This document shows, piece by piece, positions 50,551-59,695 of a stretch of 64,000 bases of DNA (its first letter is position 1; each line of letters opens with the position of its first letter). The position numbers and the translations under genes were made by a program. A model generated the notes under the pieces. It did no database searches and was not told the DNA's origin. It saw only the letters and a program-made list of their open reading frames with translations. This DNA comes from Pseudomonas sp. ATCC PTA-122608 (GTDB lineage: Bacteria > Pseudomonadota > Gammaproteobacteria > Pseudomonadales > Pseudomonadaceae): NCBI RefSeq assembly GCF_001952855.1, contig NZ_LPNO01000046.1, positions 72,847 through 136,846 on the forward strand, in the 5' to 3' direction.

Positions 50551-50594
50551 TTGACAAGACATAGCTTGAAACGTATGTTTCAAACAAGTGTTTG
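50551..50594 (+). promoter_or_regulatory. psrA promoter with tandem PsrA boxes
   Basis: TTGACA (50551-50556), 17 bases, TATGTT (50574-50579) form the promoter. GAAAC-GTAT-GTTTC (50568-50581) and CAAAC-AAGT-GTTTG (50581-50594) both fit the known PsrA consensus (G/C)AAAC-N2-4-GTTT(G/C). They share one base, so two dimers could bind side by side over the -10 and start site. Confidence 0.85.
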
Positions 50595-50609
50595 TCAGGC
50601 GGAGTAGCC

Positions 50610-51317
50610 ATGGCCCAGTCGGAAACCGTTGAACGCATTCTCGATGCTGCCGAGCAGTTGTTCGCGGAAAAAGGATTTGCTGAAACCTCATTGCGGCTGA
50701 TCACCAGCAAGGCCGGGGTCAACCTGGCAGCAGTGAACTACCATTTCGGCTCCAAGAAAGCGCTGATCCAGGCCGTGTTCTCACGTTTCCTGGGGCCTTT
50801 CTGCATCAGTCTCGACCGTGAGCTGGAACGTCGCCAGGCGAAGCCTGAAAACAAGCCAAGCCTGGAAGACCTGCTGGAAATCCTCGTCGAGCAAGCCTTA
50901 GTGGTCCAGCCTCGCAGCGGTAACGACCTGTCGATCTTCATGCGCCTGTTGGGCCTGGCATTCAGCCAGAGCCAGGGCCACCTGCGTCGCTACCTGGAAG
51001 ACATGTACGGCAAGGTATTCCGCCGCTATATGTTGCTGGTCAACGAAGCCGCACCGCGTATTCCGCCGATCGAGCTGTTCTGGCGCGTGCACTTCATGCT
51101 CGGTGCTGCAGCGTTCAGCATGTCCGGGATCAAGGCCCTGCGTGCGATTGCCGAGACCGACTTTGGCGTCAACACCTCCATCGAGCAGGTGATGCGCCTG
51201 ATGGTGCCGTTTCTCGCCGCCGGCATGCGTGCCGAAACCGGCGTTACCGACCAGGCCATGGCCGCCGCCCAGTTGCGTCCCCGCAGCAAGTCGGTACCGG
51301 TCCCGGCCAAGGTTTAA
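50610..51317 (+). CDS. psrA: Fatty-acid-responsive TetR-family regulator PsrA
   Basis: PsrA (235 residues) represses fadBA and itself, activates rpoS, and is released from DNA by long-chain fatty acids. The N-terminal TetR helix-turn-helix is clear: ERILDAAEQLFAEKGFAETSLRLITSKAGVNLAAVNYHFGSKKAL, split here across residues 8-52. The larger ligand domain continues to a basic tail. MAQSETVERI at 50610 has GGAG just upstream; a GTG six codons earlier lies within the operator. The tandem PsrA boxes in its promoter support the name. Confidence 0.95.
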   Translation: MAQSETVERILDAAEQLFAEKGFAETSLRLITSKAGVNLAAVNYHFGSKKALIQAVFSRFLGPFCISLDRELERRQAKPENKPSLEDLLEILVEQALVVQPRSGNDLSIFMRLLGLAFSQSQGHLRRYLEDMYGKVFRRYMLLVNEAAPRIPPIELFWRVHFMLGAAAFSMSGIKALRAIAETDFGVNTSIEQVMRLMVPFLAAGMRAETGVTDQAMAAAQLRPRSKSVPVPAKV

Positions 51318-51487
51318 CCCCGTCCGGGTGTGCGCGGCCGCTTGCATCCGCTAAGCTAGCCGCCCATGCCGATTTCAGCTATTTACCCACAGCCCGTTGC
51401 TCCCGCTGAGCGTCCGTTTCCAGATTCAATCCTGGCGATGCGATCTCGCGAGGGCTCCGGGCTGCGCGCGTTATTTAAGGAAGCTTT

Positions 51488-52498
51488 ATGACCCAAGCCC
51501 TGCAAGGCTCTTTGATGGTGGACGTCGCCGGTACCTGGCTGACGGCTGAAGATCGCCACTTGTTGCGCCAGCCCGAAGTGGGCGGCCTGATCATTTTTGC
51601 ACGCAATATCGAGCACCCGCGCCAAGTGCGTGAGTTGAGCGCCGCGATTCGCGCCGTGCGCCCGGACCTGCTGCTGGCGGTCGATCAGGAAGGCGGACGC
51701 GTGCAGCGCTTGCGCCAGGGCTTTGTCCGCCTGCCGGCGATGCGCGCCTTGGCCGACAATCCGAATGCCGAGCAACTGGCCGAGCAGTGCGGTTGGGTCA
51801 TGGCGACAGAAGTGTTGGCAGTCGGCCTGGACCTGAGCTTCGCCCCGGTGCTGGACCTCGATTACCAGCGCAGCGCAGTCGTAGGCACGCGCGCATTTGA
51901 AGGCGACCCCGAGCGCGCTGCCGTGCTTGCCGGTGCCTTTATCCGTGGGATGAACAGCGCCGGCATGGCGGCCACCGGAAAACACTTCCCCGGCCACGGC
52001 TGGGCTGAAGCCGATTCCCACGTCGCAATTCCCAATGATGAACGCAGCCTGGAACAGATTCGCGCCAATGACCTGGTGCCTTTCGCGCGCCTGAGCAAGC
52101 AGTTGGCGGCCGTCATGCCGGCCCACGTGATTTATCCACAGGTCGACGCGCAACCGGCCGGCTTCTCCCGGCGCTGGTTGCAGGACATTCTGCGCGGTGA
52201 GTTGCAGTTCGACGGGGTAATTTTCAGTGATGACCTGTCGATGGCTGGCGCCCATGTGGTCGGTGATGCTGCTAGCCGTATCGAGGCGGCGCTGACTGCG
52301 GGCTGCGACATGGGCCTGGTGTGCAACGATCGCGCTGCCGCCGAGCTGGCCCTGAGTGCTGCCCAGCGCATGAAGGTCACGCCATCGGCGCGTATCGCGC
52401 GGATGCGGGGCCAAGCTGTGGCTTCGACCGAGTACAAGCAGGATCCGCGTTGGCTGGCAGCGCTTGGTGCGCTGCGAGATGCTCAGTTGATCGACTGA
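51488..52498 (+). CDS. nagZ: Beta-N-acetylhexosaminidase NagZ
   Basis: NagZ (336 residues) is the cytoplasmic glycosidase (GH3) that removes GlcNAc from anhydro-muropeptides during peptidoglycan recycling; its product induces AmpC beta-lactamase in species that have AmpR. The GH3 pattern KHFPGHG (about residue 162) contains the loop His of the catalytic dyad, and the nucleophile Asp lies in GVIFSDDLSMAGA. AVDQEGGRVQRL is also typical. AAGGA precedes the ATG by 8 bases. It lies 170 bases after psrA with no terminator in between. Confidence 0.95.
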   Translation: MTQALQGSLMVDVAGTWLTAEDRHLLRQPEVGGLIIFARNIEHPRQVRELSAAIRAVRPDLLLAVDQEGGRVQRLRQGFVRLPAMRALADNPNAEQLAEQCGWVMATEVLAVGLDLSFAPVLDLDYQRSAVVGTRAFEGDPERAAVLAGAFIRGMNSAGMAATGKHFPGHGWAEADSHVAIPNDERSLEQIRANDLVPFARLSKQLAAVMPAHVIYPQVDAQPAGFSRRWLQDILRGELQFDGVIFSDDLSMAGAHVVGDAASRIEAALTAGCDMGLVCNDRAAAELALSAAQRMKVTPSARIARMRGQAVASTEYKQDPRWLAALGALRDAQLID

Positions 52499-52514
52499 CA
52501 ACTGCGGTGCGCCC

Positions 52515-52597
52515 TTCGCGAGCAAGCCCGCTCCCACATTTGACCGCGTATCCACTGAGGAAATGCGATCGAATGTGGGAGCGGGCTTGCTCGCGAA
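52515..52597. repeat. REPIN between nagZ and the helicase gene
   Basis: TTCGCGAGCAAGCCCGCTCC and its inverse, with the AATGTGGGAG end inward; about 35 bases between the arms. The flanking genes converge. Confidence 0.85.
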
Positions 52598-52610
52598 GGC
52601 GATCTAACAG

Positions 52611-55301
52611 TCAGCGCTTTTCCTGCTTGTGCGGCAACGGCGCAAACAACGCCTCAATATCCTCATTCCCCAGCTTCCAATCCCCCGTCGTCCGCCCATC
52701 CAGAACGCCCGCCGCCAGATCAGACTTTTCCTTCTGCAAATGCTGGATTTTCTCTTCCACGGTGCCTCGGGCAATCATCTTGTAGACGAACACCGGCTTC
52801 TCCTGGCCAATACGATACGCACGGTCGGTCGCCTGGTTTTCCGTCGCCGGGTTCCACCACGGGTCGTAGTGAATCACCGTGTCTGCTTCCGTCAGGTTAA
52901 GCCCGACGCCACCGGCCTTCAGGCTGATCAGAAAGATCTGCAGCTTGCCGCTCTGGAAATCCTTCACCGGCGTGCGGCGATCCCGGGTTTGCCCGGTCAA
53001 CAGCGCATAGGCAACGCCACGCTTCTTCAGTTCGGCTTCGATCAGACTCAGCATCGAAGTGAACTGGGAAAACAGCAGGATTCTGCGGCCTTCGGCAAAC
53101 AGCTCTTCGAGCATCTCCATCAAGCTGTCGAGCTTGCCCGAGCTGCTGCCTTTCGCCGGCAATGTCGCATCATTGACCAGGCGCAAGTCACAGCACACCT
53201 GACGCAACTTGAGCAGCGCTTCCAGGATGATGATCTGGCTACGGGCCACGCCCTTGCGGGTGATCTCGTCGCGAACTTTCTTGTCCATCGCCAGGCGCAT
53301 GGTCTCGTACACGTCGCGCTGGGCTTCGTTGAGGTCGACCCAATGAATGATCTCGGTCTTGGGCGGCAACTCCGTCGCCACCTGCTCCTTGGTACGGCGC
53401 AGCAGGAACGGCTTGATCCGACCATTAAGGTGCTGCAATCGCACATCGCTGCCGCGTTTTTCGATTGGCACGCGGTAATCGCGGTTGAAGCTTTTCACAT
53501 CCCCCAGCCAACCCGGCAGCAGGAAGTGGAACAGCGACCACAGCTCGCCCAAGTGGTTTTCCAGCGGTGTACCGCTGAGGCACAGGCGCTGGCGGGCGTT
53601 CAGCTCGCGGGCAGCTTGGGCGGCCTTGCTGTTGGGGTTCTTGATGTACTGCGCTTCGTCGAGGATCAACACGTGCAAGGGCAGGGCGGCCAGTTGCTCG
53701 ATGTCCTTGGGCAGCAGGGCGTAGGTGGTCAGCAGCAGGTCGTAGTCCTGCAATTGAGCGAAATGTTTCTTACGCCCGGCACCGTACAACGCCAATACTT
53801 TGAGCTGCGGCGTGAAGTGCGCCGCTTCGTCGAGCCAGTTCGGGATCAGGCTCGTGGGCATCACCACCATGCACGGCCGGTCAAGGCGCCCGGCGATTTT
53901 CTCGCTGAGAATATGCGCCAGGGTTTGCAGGGTTTTGCCCAGGCCCATGTCGTCCGCAAGAATCCCGCCGACGTCGAGCTGGCGCAGCGACTGCATCCAG
54001 CTCAGGCCTTCCAGTTGGTAAGGACGTAACGTCGCGTTCAAGCCTTCAGGCGCATCGCAGCTGAAATCCTTGATGTCCCGCAGACGCTGGGCGAAGTTGC
54101 GGATCTTTTCGCCGCCTTCCCATTGCAGCGGCAAGTCTTCCAGCGGGTTCAGGCGAATGGCGTCGGCCTTGGCCAGGCGCAGCGCAGTGGTACCGGGCTC
54201 TTGCAGGTAGAACTCGCCCAAGGTCGCCAGCACCGGTTTCAGCCGCCCGTAAGGCAGCGCCACTTGCAGCGGGCCGTGGCCGTTGGGCAGGCCGGGAATG
54301 TTCACCAGGATCAGTTCGTCATCGCGGCGCCGAGCGAGTTTTTCCGGGTTGAGGATCTCGGTGTGGGAGCGCATCAGGTTCAGCAGGATCGGCAGCAAAC
54401 TCAGGCGTTCGCCGTTGACGATGATCCCCAGCTCCAGGTCGAACCAGTCACGCTCCGGCACTTCGTCGACGCTGGCATACCAGTCGTCTACGGCACTCAG
54501 GTCAAAACCGAAATCTTCGTCGATCTGCAATTCCCAACCCTGGGCGCGCAGGGTCGGCGATGCATTCAACGTGAAGTTCAGCCACGCGCTGTCATTGACC
54601 ATCTCGAACAGCTCGCCGGCGCTTTCCGGCAGGGCCTTGCTCTGGCGGGTGGCGATCTTGAAGCCCAGCAGGCGCAGTTGTTCGCGAAACTGCTGCTCAA
54701 TCTCGGGGTGGCGCTTGATCCGCAGGCTCTGCTGTTCCTGGCGCACGATAATGTCGGCGTTCTTCTGGCCGCTGACGTAGTTGCCCAAATAGTTGAAGGA
54801 CAACGCTGCACGGTGCTGGATATAACGCTGCATCTTGCCGTTGCGCGGCTCGAAGGCGCTGAACTCGATACTCGCCAGCCACAAGCGTGGCACCGGCTGC
54901 ACGTCTTCCATCACCACTTGCGGCAGCACCACGCGGTTATCCAGCACCGCCTGGAGCTTCTCCAGCAACTCCGCATCCTGGGCCGCCGCCGGGTAGGCCA
55001 GGGTTTCCTGGACCTTGAGCAGCACCGCTGCGATGTGTTTGCAGTTGGTGTGCACGGGGCAGGTGCAGCGGCTATCCACCAGGATCAGCGTGCCCTTGGC
55101 AGACTCGCGCAGCGAAATGGTCTGGCGGTAGACGTTGCCTCCCGAGCCTTCGCAGCTGGCAATGATGGTGCTGTCGCCGGACTCGACGATACGCACACGG
55201 TTTTCCAGGGCGTAGCGTCGGCCGCGCTCAAGGCTTTGCTCTTTAAAGCGATTGGCCCACGAAGGGGCCAGGGGTTTGGTCAACGACGACGTCAGGGGCA
55301 T
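52611..55301 (-). CDS. SNF2-family helicase with SWIM zinc finger
   Basis: This 896-residue protein is a SWI2/SNF2 ATPase related to RapA-like bacterial helicases. A SWIM finger (CTCPVHTNCKH, about residues 79-89) may bind DNA or protein. The helicase core covers about residues 420-890: DDMGLGKTLQTLAHIL (Walker A), LDEAQYIKN (DEAQ box), LSGTPLENHLGELWSLFHFL, and in the second lobe LISLKAGGVGLNLTEADTVIHYDPWWNPATE followed by QATDRAYRIGQ (motif VI), each here shown in part. Its partners in bacteria are poorly known; transcription recycling or DNA repair are possible. It is followed on the same strand by nothing closer than nagZ, which converges. Confidence 0.9.
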   Translation of the reverse strand: MPLTSSLTKPLAPSWANRFKEQSLERGRRYALENRVRIVESGDSTIIASCEGSGGNVYRQTISLRESAKGTLILVDSRCTCPVHTNCKHIAAVLLKVQETLAYPAAAQDAELLEKLQAVLDNRVVLPQVVMEDVQPVPRLWLASIEFSAFEPRNGKMQRYIQHRAALSFNYLGNYVSGQKNADIIVRQEQQSLRIKRHPEIEQQFREQLRLLGFKIATRQSKALPESAGELFEMVNDSAWLNFTLNASPTLRAQGWELQIDEDFGFDLSAVDDWYASVDEVPERDWFDLELGIIVNGERLSLLPILLNLMRSHTEILNPEKLARRRDDELILVNIPGLPNGHGPLQVALPYGRLKPVLATLGEFYLQEPGTTALRLAKADAIRLNPLEDLPLQWEGGEKIRNFAQRLRDIKDFSCDAPEGLNATLRPYQLEGLSWMQSLRQLDVGGILADDMGLGKTLQTLAHILSEKIAGRLDRPCMVVMPTSLIPNWLDEAAHFTPQLKVLALYGAGRKKHFAQLQDYDLLLTTYALLPKDIEQLAALPLHVLILDEAQYIKNPNSKAAQAARELNARQRLCLSGTPLENHLGELWSLFHFLLPGWLGDVKSFNRDYRVPIEKRGSDVRLQHLNGRIKPFLLRRTKEQVATELPPKTEIIHWVDLNEAQRDVYETMRLAMDKKVRDEITRKGVARSQIIILEALLKLRQVCCDLRLVNDATLPAKGSSSGKLDSLMEMLEELFAEGRRILLFSQFTSMLSLIEAELKKRGVAYALLTGQTRDRRTPVKDFQSGKLQIFLISLKAGGVGLNLTEADTVIHYDPWWNPATENQATDRAYRIGQEKPVFVYKMIARGTVEEKIQHLQKEKSDLAAGVLDGRTTGDWKLGNEDIEALFAPLPHKQEKR

Positions 55302-55310
55302 GGTGCTGGA

Positions 55311-55880
55311 TCAGTCCTGGACATCGGGCGGTGGTGCGCTGGGCGGCTTGGCGGTCAGCGAAGTGATCTTGATCAGCAGGGCGAGGTGGCCGCCGTCCAG
55401 GTAGTTGAGCTGGTTGTTCTTGGTGCGCACGTCTTGCTGGCTGAGGTGTTCGCTGGCAATGACGCTGCCGTTGGCGTCGAACTGGTTGACCCAGAAGTCG
55501 GCGTCGATATCGGTAAAGCGCCCGAGCTGCAGGCTCAGGGTGCCTTCGATGGGAAACTGACCGAACTGTTCCTGGCCGTCGCTGATGGCCAGCTTCACCG
55601 GTTGTTCACCGAGGTTCTGATCCCAGGCCCGGTGCAGCAACACGGTGTAATTATTGTCGGCGCTGAGCTTGTCGACGATGTTGCCCAGCCGCGGCGGGCT
55701 CATTTTGTCGGCCGGCAGGCGAGGTGCCCCCGCGTCCCAGTCTTCCGGCGCCGCGCGGCTATTGATCACCGGCTCGGCGTTCTGGCGCACCAGGATCATT
55801 TCCACCAGGTACGGGCTGTCGGCAAACGCCGAAGGGGCAACGACCACCAATAACAAGCTCAAAACGCGGAACAGGCGCAT
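55311..55880 (-). CDS. CsiV-like secreted protein
   Basis: This 189-residue protein starts MRLFRVLSLLLVVVAPSAFADSPY, a signal peptide cleaved after AFA (about residue 25). The rest, YLVEMILVRQNAE followed by LLHRAWDQNLGEQPVKLAI and QFPIEGTLSLQLGRFTDIDADFWV, is typical of the CsiV/DUF2803 family, periplasmic proteins linked in Vibrio to D-amino-acid control of peptidoglycan synthesis. A role in cell-wall synthesis here is inference. It starts 11 bases after mfd on the same strand and precedes the helicase gene by 9 bases, so the three may be one transcript. Confidence 0.8.
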   Translation of the reverse strand: MRLFRVLSLLLVVVAPSAFADSPYLVEMILVRQNAEPVINSRAAPEDWDAGAPRLPADKMSPPRLGNIVDKLSADNNYTVLLHRAWDQNLGEQPVKLAISDGQEQFGQFPIEGTLSLQLGRFTDIDADFWVNQFDANGSVIASEHLSQQDVRTKNNQLNYLDGGHLALLIKITSLTAKPPSAPPPDVQD

Positions 55881-55891
55881 TGGGGCGTCCT

Positions 55892-58800
55892 TCAAGCAGA
55901 TTTCGGGATGAGGCGCTCAAACAGCGCCTCCAGTGTATTAAAGCGTTCTTCGGCGCGTTCCATCGGCACCATGAACTTGAACAGCGTAGCCCCTTCGAAC
56001 TTGTAGCGATTGGGCTGGCCCTGAATCAGCTTGATCAGCACCAGTGGGTCCACCGGCGTCTGCGCTTCGAACTCGATACGCCCACCTTGCGGCCCGGCGT
56101 CGACCTTCTTGATGCCCAGTTGCTCGGCCTGCAATTTGAGCAGGGTCAGGCGTACCAGGTTCTTGGTCGGTTCCGGCAGCAGGCCGAAGCGGTCGATCAT
56201 CTCCACTTGCAGGTCCTTGAGGCCGTCTTCATCGGTGGCCGAGGCGATGCGTTTGTACAGGATCAGCCGCGCATGCACATCCGGCAGGTAGTCTTCGGGA
56301 ATCAATGCCGGCAAGCGCAGGTTGATTTCCGGGCCGCCACCCAGCGGTTGGTCAAGGTTCGGTTGCTCGCCCTTGCGGATGGCTTTTACCGCCCGTTCGA
56401 GCATTTCCATATAAAGGGTGAAACCCACGGCCTGGATCTGTCCGCTCTGGCCATCGCCCAGCAGTTCACCGGCACCACGGATTTCCAGGTCGTTGGTGGC
56501 CAGCACAAAGCCGGCGCCGAGGTCCTGGGTGTTGGCGATCGCTTCCAGGCGCTTCTCGGCGTCGGAAGTGATCTGCTGGCGCGGCGGCGTCAGCAAATAG
56601 GCGTACGCCTGGTGGTGACTGCGCCCGACCCGGCCGCGCAGCTGGTGCAGCTGGGCCAGGCCGAACTTGTCGGCGCGCTCGATGATGATGGTGTTGGCGC
56701 TCGGCACATCGATGCCGGTCTCGATGATGGTCGAGGCGATCAGCACGTTGAAGCGCTTGTGGTAGAAGTCGCTCATCACCTGTTCGAGTTCGCGTTCGCG
56801 CATCTGCCCGTGGCCGATGGCGATCCGGGCTTCCGGTACCAGTTCGGCGAGGTCGGCGGCGCATTTCTCGATGGTTTTCACATCGTTGTGCAGGTAGTAC
56901 ACCTGGCCGCCACGCAGCAACTCACGCAGCAGGGCTTCCTTGACCGTGCTTTTGTTCTGCTCCATGACGAAGGTGCGCACCGACAACCGGCGCGCCGGCG
57001 GCGTGGCGATGATCGACAGGTCACGCATGCCCGACACTGCCATGTTCAGTGTGCGCGGGATCGGCGTGGCGGTAAGGGTCAGGATGTCGACTTCACTGCG
57101 CAGGGCCTTGAGCTGTTCCTTCTGACGAACACCGAAGCGGTGCTCTTCGTCGATGATCACCAGGCCGAGGTTCTTGATCTTCACGTCATCCGACAGCAGT
57201 TTGTGGGTACCGATGACAATGTCGATCCTGCCTTCCGCCAGGTCGGCGATGGCCGCATTCACTTCCTTGGCGGATTTGAAGCGGCTCATCACTTCCACGG
57301 TCACCGGCCAGTCGGCAAAGCGGTCGCGGAAGCTGTTGTAGTGCTGCTGGGCGAGCAGGGTGGTCGGCACGAGGATCGCCACTTGCCGGCCGCCATGCAC
57401 CGCGATAAAGGCCGCGCGCATCGCCACTTCGGTCTTGCCGAAGCCCACGTCGCCGCACACCAGGCGGTCCATCGGCTTGGGCGCCAGCATGTCTGCGCGC
57501 ACGGCGTCGATGGTGGTTTGCTGGTCCGGGGTTTCTTCGAAGGCGAAGCCGGCGCTGAAGGTGGCGTAGTCGGCTTTCGGGTCGGCGAAGGCATAACCTT
57601 CGCGGGCGGCACGGCGGGCATAGATGTCGAGCAACTCGGCGGCCACGTCGCGTACCTGTTCGGCGGCCTTGCGCTTGGCTTTCTGCCAGGTCTCGGAACC
57701 GAGGCGGTGCAACGGCGCGAGGGCGTCGTCGCTGCCGGTGTAGCGGGCGATCAGGTGCAGGTTGGCCACGGGCACATAAAGCTTGGCGCCCTCGGCGTAT
57801 TCCATGGTGAGGAATTCGGCGACCTGGTTGTCGATTTCCAGGGTCTGCAGGCCCAGGTAGCGGCCCACGCCATGGTCGATATGCACCACCGGCGCGCCTT
57901 CGCGCAGTTCGGTAAGGTTCTTGATCACCGCATCATTGTTGGCGTCGGCGCGTTTTTCGCGACGGCGACGCTGCATCACCCGCTGACCGAACAGCGGGCT
58001 TTCGGCAATCAGTGCCAGGGCCGGGTCGTCCAGCAGCAAGCCTTCGTCCAGCGGCGCGATGGTGATCGCCAGGCGATCCTTGCTCGCGACAAAGTCCGGC
58101 CAGCTGTCGACGGTTTTCGGCCGCAGCTTCAGGCGTTCCAGCAACTCCAGCAGCACCTCGCGGCGCCCGGCGGACTCGGCGGTAAACAGCACGCGGCCGG
58201 GGAAGTCGCCGAGGAAATTCGACAGCGCTTCCAGCGGCTGGCTGGCCTTGGCTTCAATTGCCAGGTTCGGCAGCGCTTGTGCCGGGAAGCGCTCGCGGCC
58301 GGCACCGGCGTCCACGTCCTGTTGGCTGGCGACTACGCGCGGCCAGTTTTTCAGGCGGGCGAAGCAGTCTTCCACCGGCAGGAACAGCTCGGCCGGTGGC
58401 AATAAAGGACGGGACGGGTCGACGCGGCGTTCTTCATAACGGTTGCGCACGTCATTCCAGAAGTTCTCCGCCGCCTGTTCGATGCCCGGCAGCGAGAACA
58501 CTTGGGTGTCCTGGGGCAGGTAATCGAAGAGGGTCGAGGTTTCGTCGAAGAACAATGGCAGGTAGTACTCGATACCGGCGGGGGTAATCCCGCTGCTCAA
58601 GTCCTGGAAGATCGGGCAGCGGCGGAAGTCCACGTCAAAGCGCTCGCGGAAACGCGCCTTGAAGCGCGTGACCGCGTCTTTTTGCAGCGGGAATTCCCGG
58701 GCCGGCAACAGCTTGACCGAGTCGACCTTGTCGATGGAGCGCTGGTTTTCCGGATCGAAGGTACGCAGGGTTTCGATTTCGTCGTCGAACAGGTCGATCC

Positions 58801-59341
58801 GGTAGGGCAGTTTGCTGCCCATCGGGAACAGGTCGATCAGCGCGCCACGCACCGCGAACTCGCCGTGCTCGTACACCGTGTCGACGCAGCGATAGCCACT
58901 GGCCTCAAGCCGGGTGCGCATTTGCTCCACATCGAGCTTCTGGCCGATATCCAGCACCAGGCTGCTGCCCAGCAGGAACTTGGTGGGCGCCAGGCGATGC
59001 AGTGCCGTGGTGATCGGCACCACCAGCACGCCGTGGGCCAGTTCCGGCAAGCGGTACAGGCTGGCGATGCGCTGGGAAATAATGTCCTGGTGCGGCGAGA
59101 ACAGATCGTAGGGCAGGGTTTCCCAGTCCGGGAAATGCAGCACCGGCAAATCGGGGGCGAAGAAACTCAGCTCCTGTTCCAGCCGCTCGGCACTTTGGCT
59201 GTCGGCGGTGAGCAGCAGGGTAAAGCGCTTGGCAGCGCTGGCAGCCTCGGCGATGGCCAGGCTGAGGGCGGCACCGGGCAGATTGCCCCAGTGCTGTTTA
59301 CCTGCCGCGGCAGGGAGAAGCGGTAGACGCAGAACGGGCAC
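55892..59341 (-). CDS. mfd: Transcription-repair coupling factor Mfd
   Basis: Mfd (1149 residues) displaces RNA polymerase stalled at DNA damage and recruits UvrA. An N-terminal UvrB-like region (PVLHFPDWETLPYDLFSPHQDI) is followed by the RNA-polymerase-interacting domain (VHIDHGVGRYLGLQTLEI) and an RecG-like helicase: Walker A CGDVGFGKTEVAMRAAF, DEEH box VIIDEEHRFGVRQKE, TATPIPRTLNM, and the QLRGRVGRS motif VI. The C-terminal TRCF domain is intact. The start is a GTG (VPVLRLPLLPAAAG), chosen by match to other Pseudomonas Mfd; GGAG lies 11 bases upstream. Confidence 0.97.
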   Translation of the reverse strand: MPVLRLPLLPAAAGKQHWGNLPGAALSLAIAEAASAAKRFTLLLTADSQSAERLEQELSFFAPDLPVLHFPDWETLPYDLFSPHQDIISQRIASLYRLPELAHGVLVVPITTALHRLAPTKFLLGSSLVLDIGQKLDVEQMRTRLEASGYRCVDTVYEHGEFAVRGALIDLFPMGSKLPYRIDLFDDEIETLRTFDPENQRSIDKVDSVKLLPAREFPLQKDAVTRFKARFRERFDVDFRRCPIFQDLSSGITPAGIEYYLPLFFDETSTLFDYLPQDTQVFSLPGIEQAAENFWNDVRNRYEERRVDPSRPLLPPAELFLPVEDCFARLKNWPRVVASQQDVDAGAGRERFPAQALPNLAIEAKASQPLEALSNFLGDFPGRVLFTAESAGRREVLLELLERLKLRPKTVDSWPDFVASKDRLAITIAPLDEGLLLDDPALALIAESPLFGQRVMQRRRREKRADANNDAVIKNLTELREGAPVVHIDHGVGRYLGLQTLEIDNQVAEFLTMEYAEGAKLYVPVANLHLIARYTGSDDALAPLHRLGSETWQKAKRKAAEQVRDVAAELLDIYARRAAREGYAFADPKADYATFSAGFAFEETPDQQTTIDAVRADMLAPKPMDRLVCGDVGFGKTEVAMRAAFIAVHGGRQVAILVPTTLLAQQHYNSFRDRFADWPVTVEVMSRFKSAKEVNAAIADLAEGRIDIVIGTHKLLSDDVKIKNLGLVIIDEEHRFGVRQKEQLKALRSEVDILTLTATPIPRTLNMAVSGMRDLSIIATPPARRLSVRTFVMEQNKSTVKEALLRELLRGGQVYYLHNDVKTIEKCAADLAELVPEARIAIGHGQMRERELEQVMSDFYHKRFNVLIASTIIETGIDVPSANTIIIERADKFGLAQLHQLRGRVGRSHHQAYAYLLTPPRQQITSDAEKRLEAIANTQDLGAGFVLATNDLEIRGAGELLGDGQSGQIQAVGFTLYMEMLERAVKAIRKGEQPNLDQPLGGGPEINLRLPALIPEDYLPDVHARLILYKRIASATDEDGLKDLQVEMIDRFGLLPEPTKNLVRLTLLKLQAEQLGIKKVDAGPQGGRIEFEAQTPVDPLVLIKLIQGQPNRYKFEGATLFKFMVPMERAEERFNTLEALFERLIPKSA

Positions 59342-59551
59342 GGAAGGTTGAGCTCCAAGCGTTGCGACAAAGTCGGTAATTGTAACGGCCCGGAGTGCCG
59401 CCTGTCAGTTGCTGACTGAGCCTATTACGGTTTGTAGGAAATGTAGTGGCTAAGACAAACAAAGGCGTCTTTTGACTCATTATGTAGTGCCGAAATCGGT
59501 GTATGTTTCGGAGGGTTACGGACACTTTGTCACAATGGCCCAGAAGGGGGT

Positions 59552-59600
59552 GCGCTGGAAGCCACGTATTTACTGGGCTCCAGCGCGGTGATATTTTTTT
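59552..59600 (+). promoter_or_regulatory. Terminator-like hairpin upstream of the gap promoter
   Basis: GCGCTGG-A-AGCC pairs with GGCT-CCAGCGC (11 bp with one bulged A, 12-base loop), followed after 7 bases by T7. It lies upstream of the predicted gap start site, where no plus-strand gene precedes it. Confidence 0.45.
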
Positions 59601-59627
59601 GCAAGGGGTTTTGTTGTGGTGCGCGCA

Positions 59628-59656
59628 TTGCTCCGAGGGCGGTCGGGCGGCATAAT
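59628..59656 (+). promoter_or_regulatory. Predicted sigma-70 promoter of gap
   Basis: TTGCTC (59628-59633), a 17-base spacer and CATAAT (59651-59656), 40 bases before the GTG start. Confidence 0.65.
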
Positions 59657-59695
59657 GTAGCCCCTTTTTTCTGCCCCTACATGTGGAAGGTTCCC

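Larger units (their letters stand above)
59342..59695. other. Divergent intergenic region between mfd and gap
   Basis: About 350 bases without a supportable gene. It carries a hairpin with a downstream T7 at 59552-59600 and a good plus-strand promoter at 59628-59656 for gap. The mfd promoter must lie in the left part; I found no convincing -35/-10 pair there. Confidence 0.55.
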
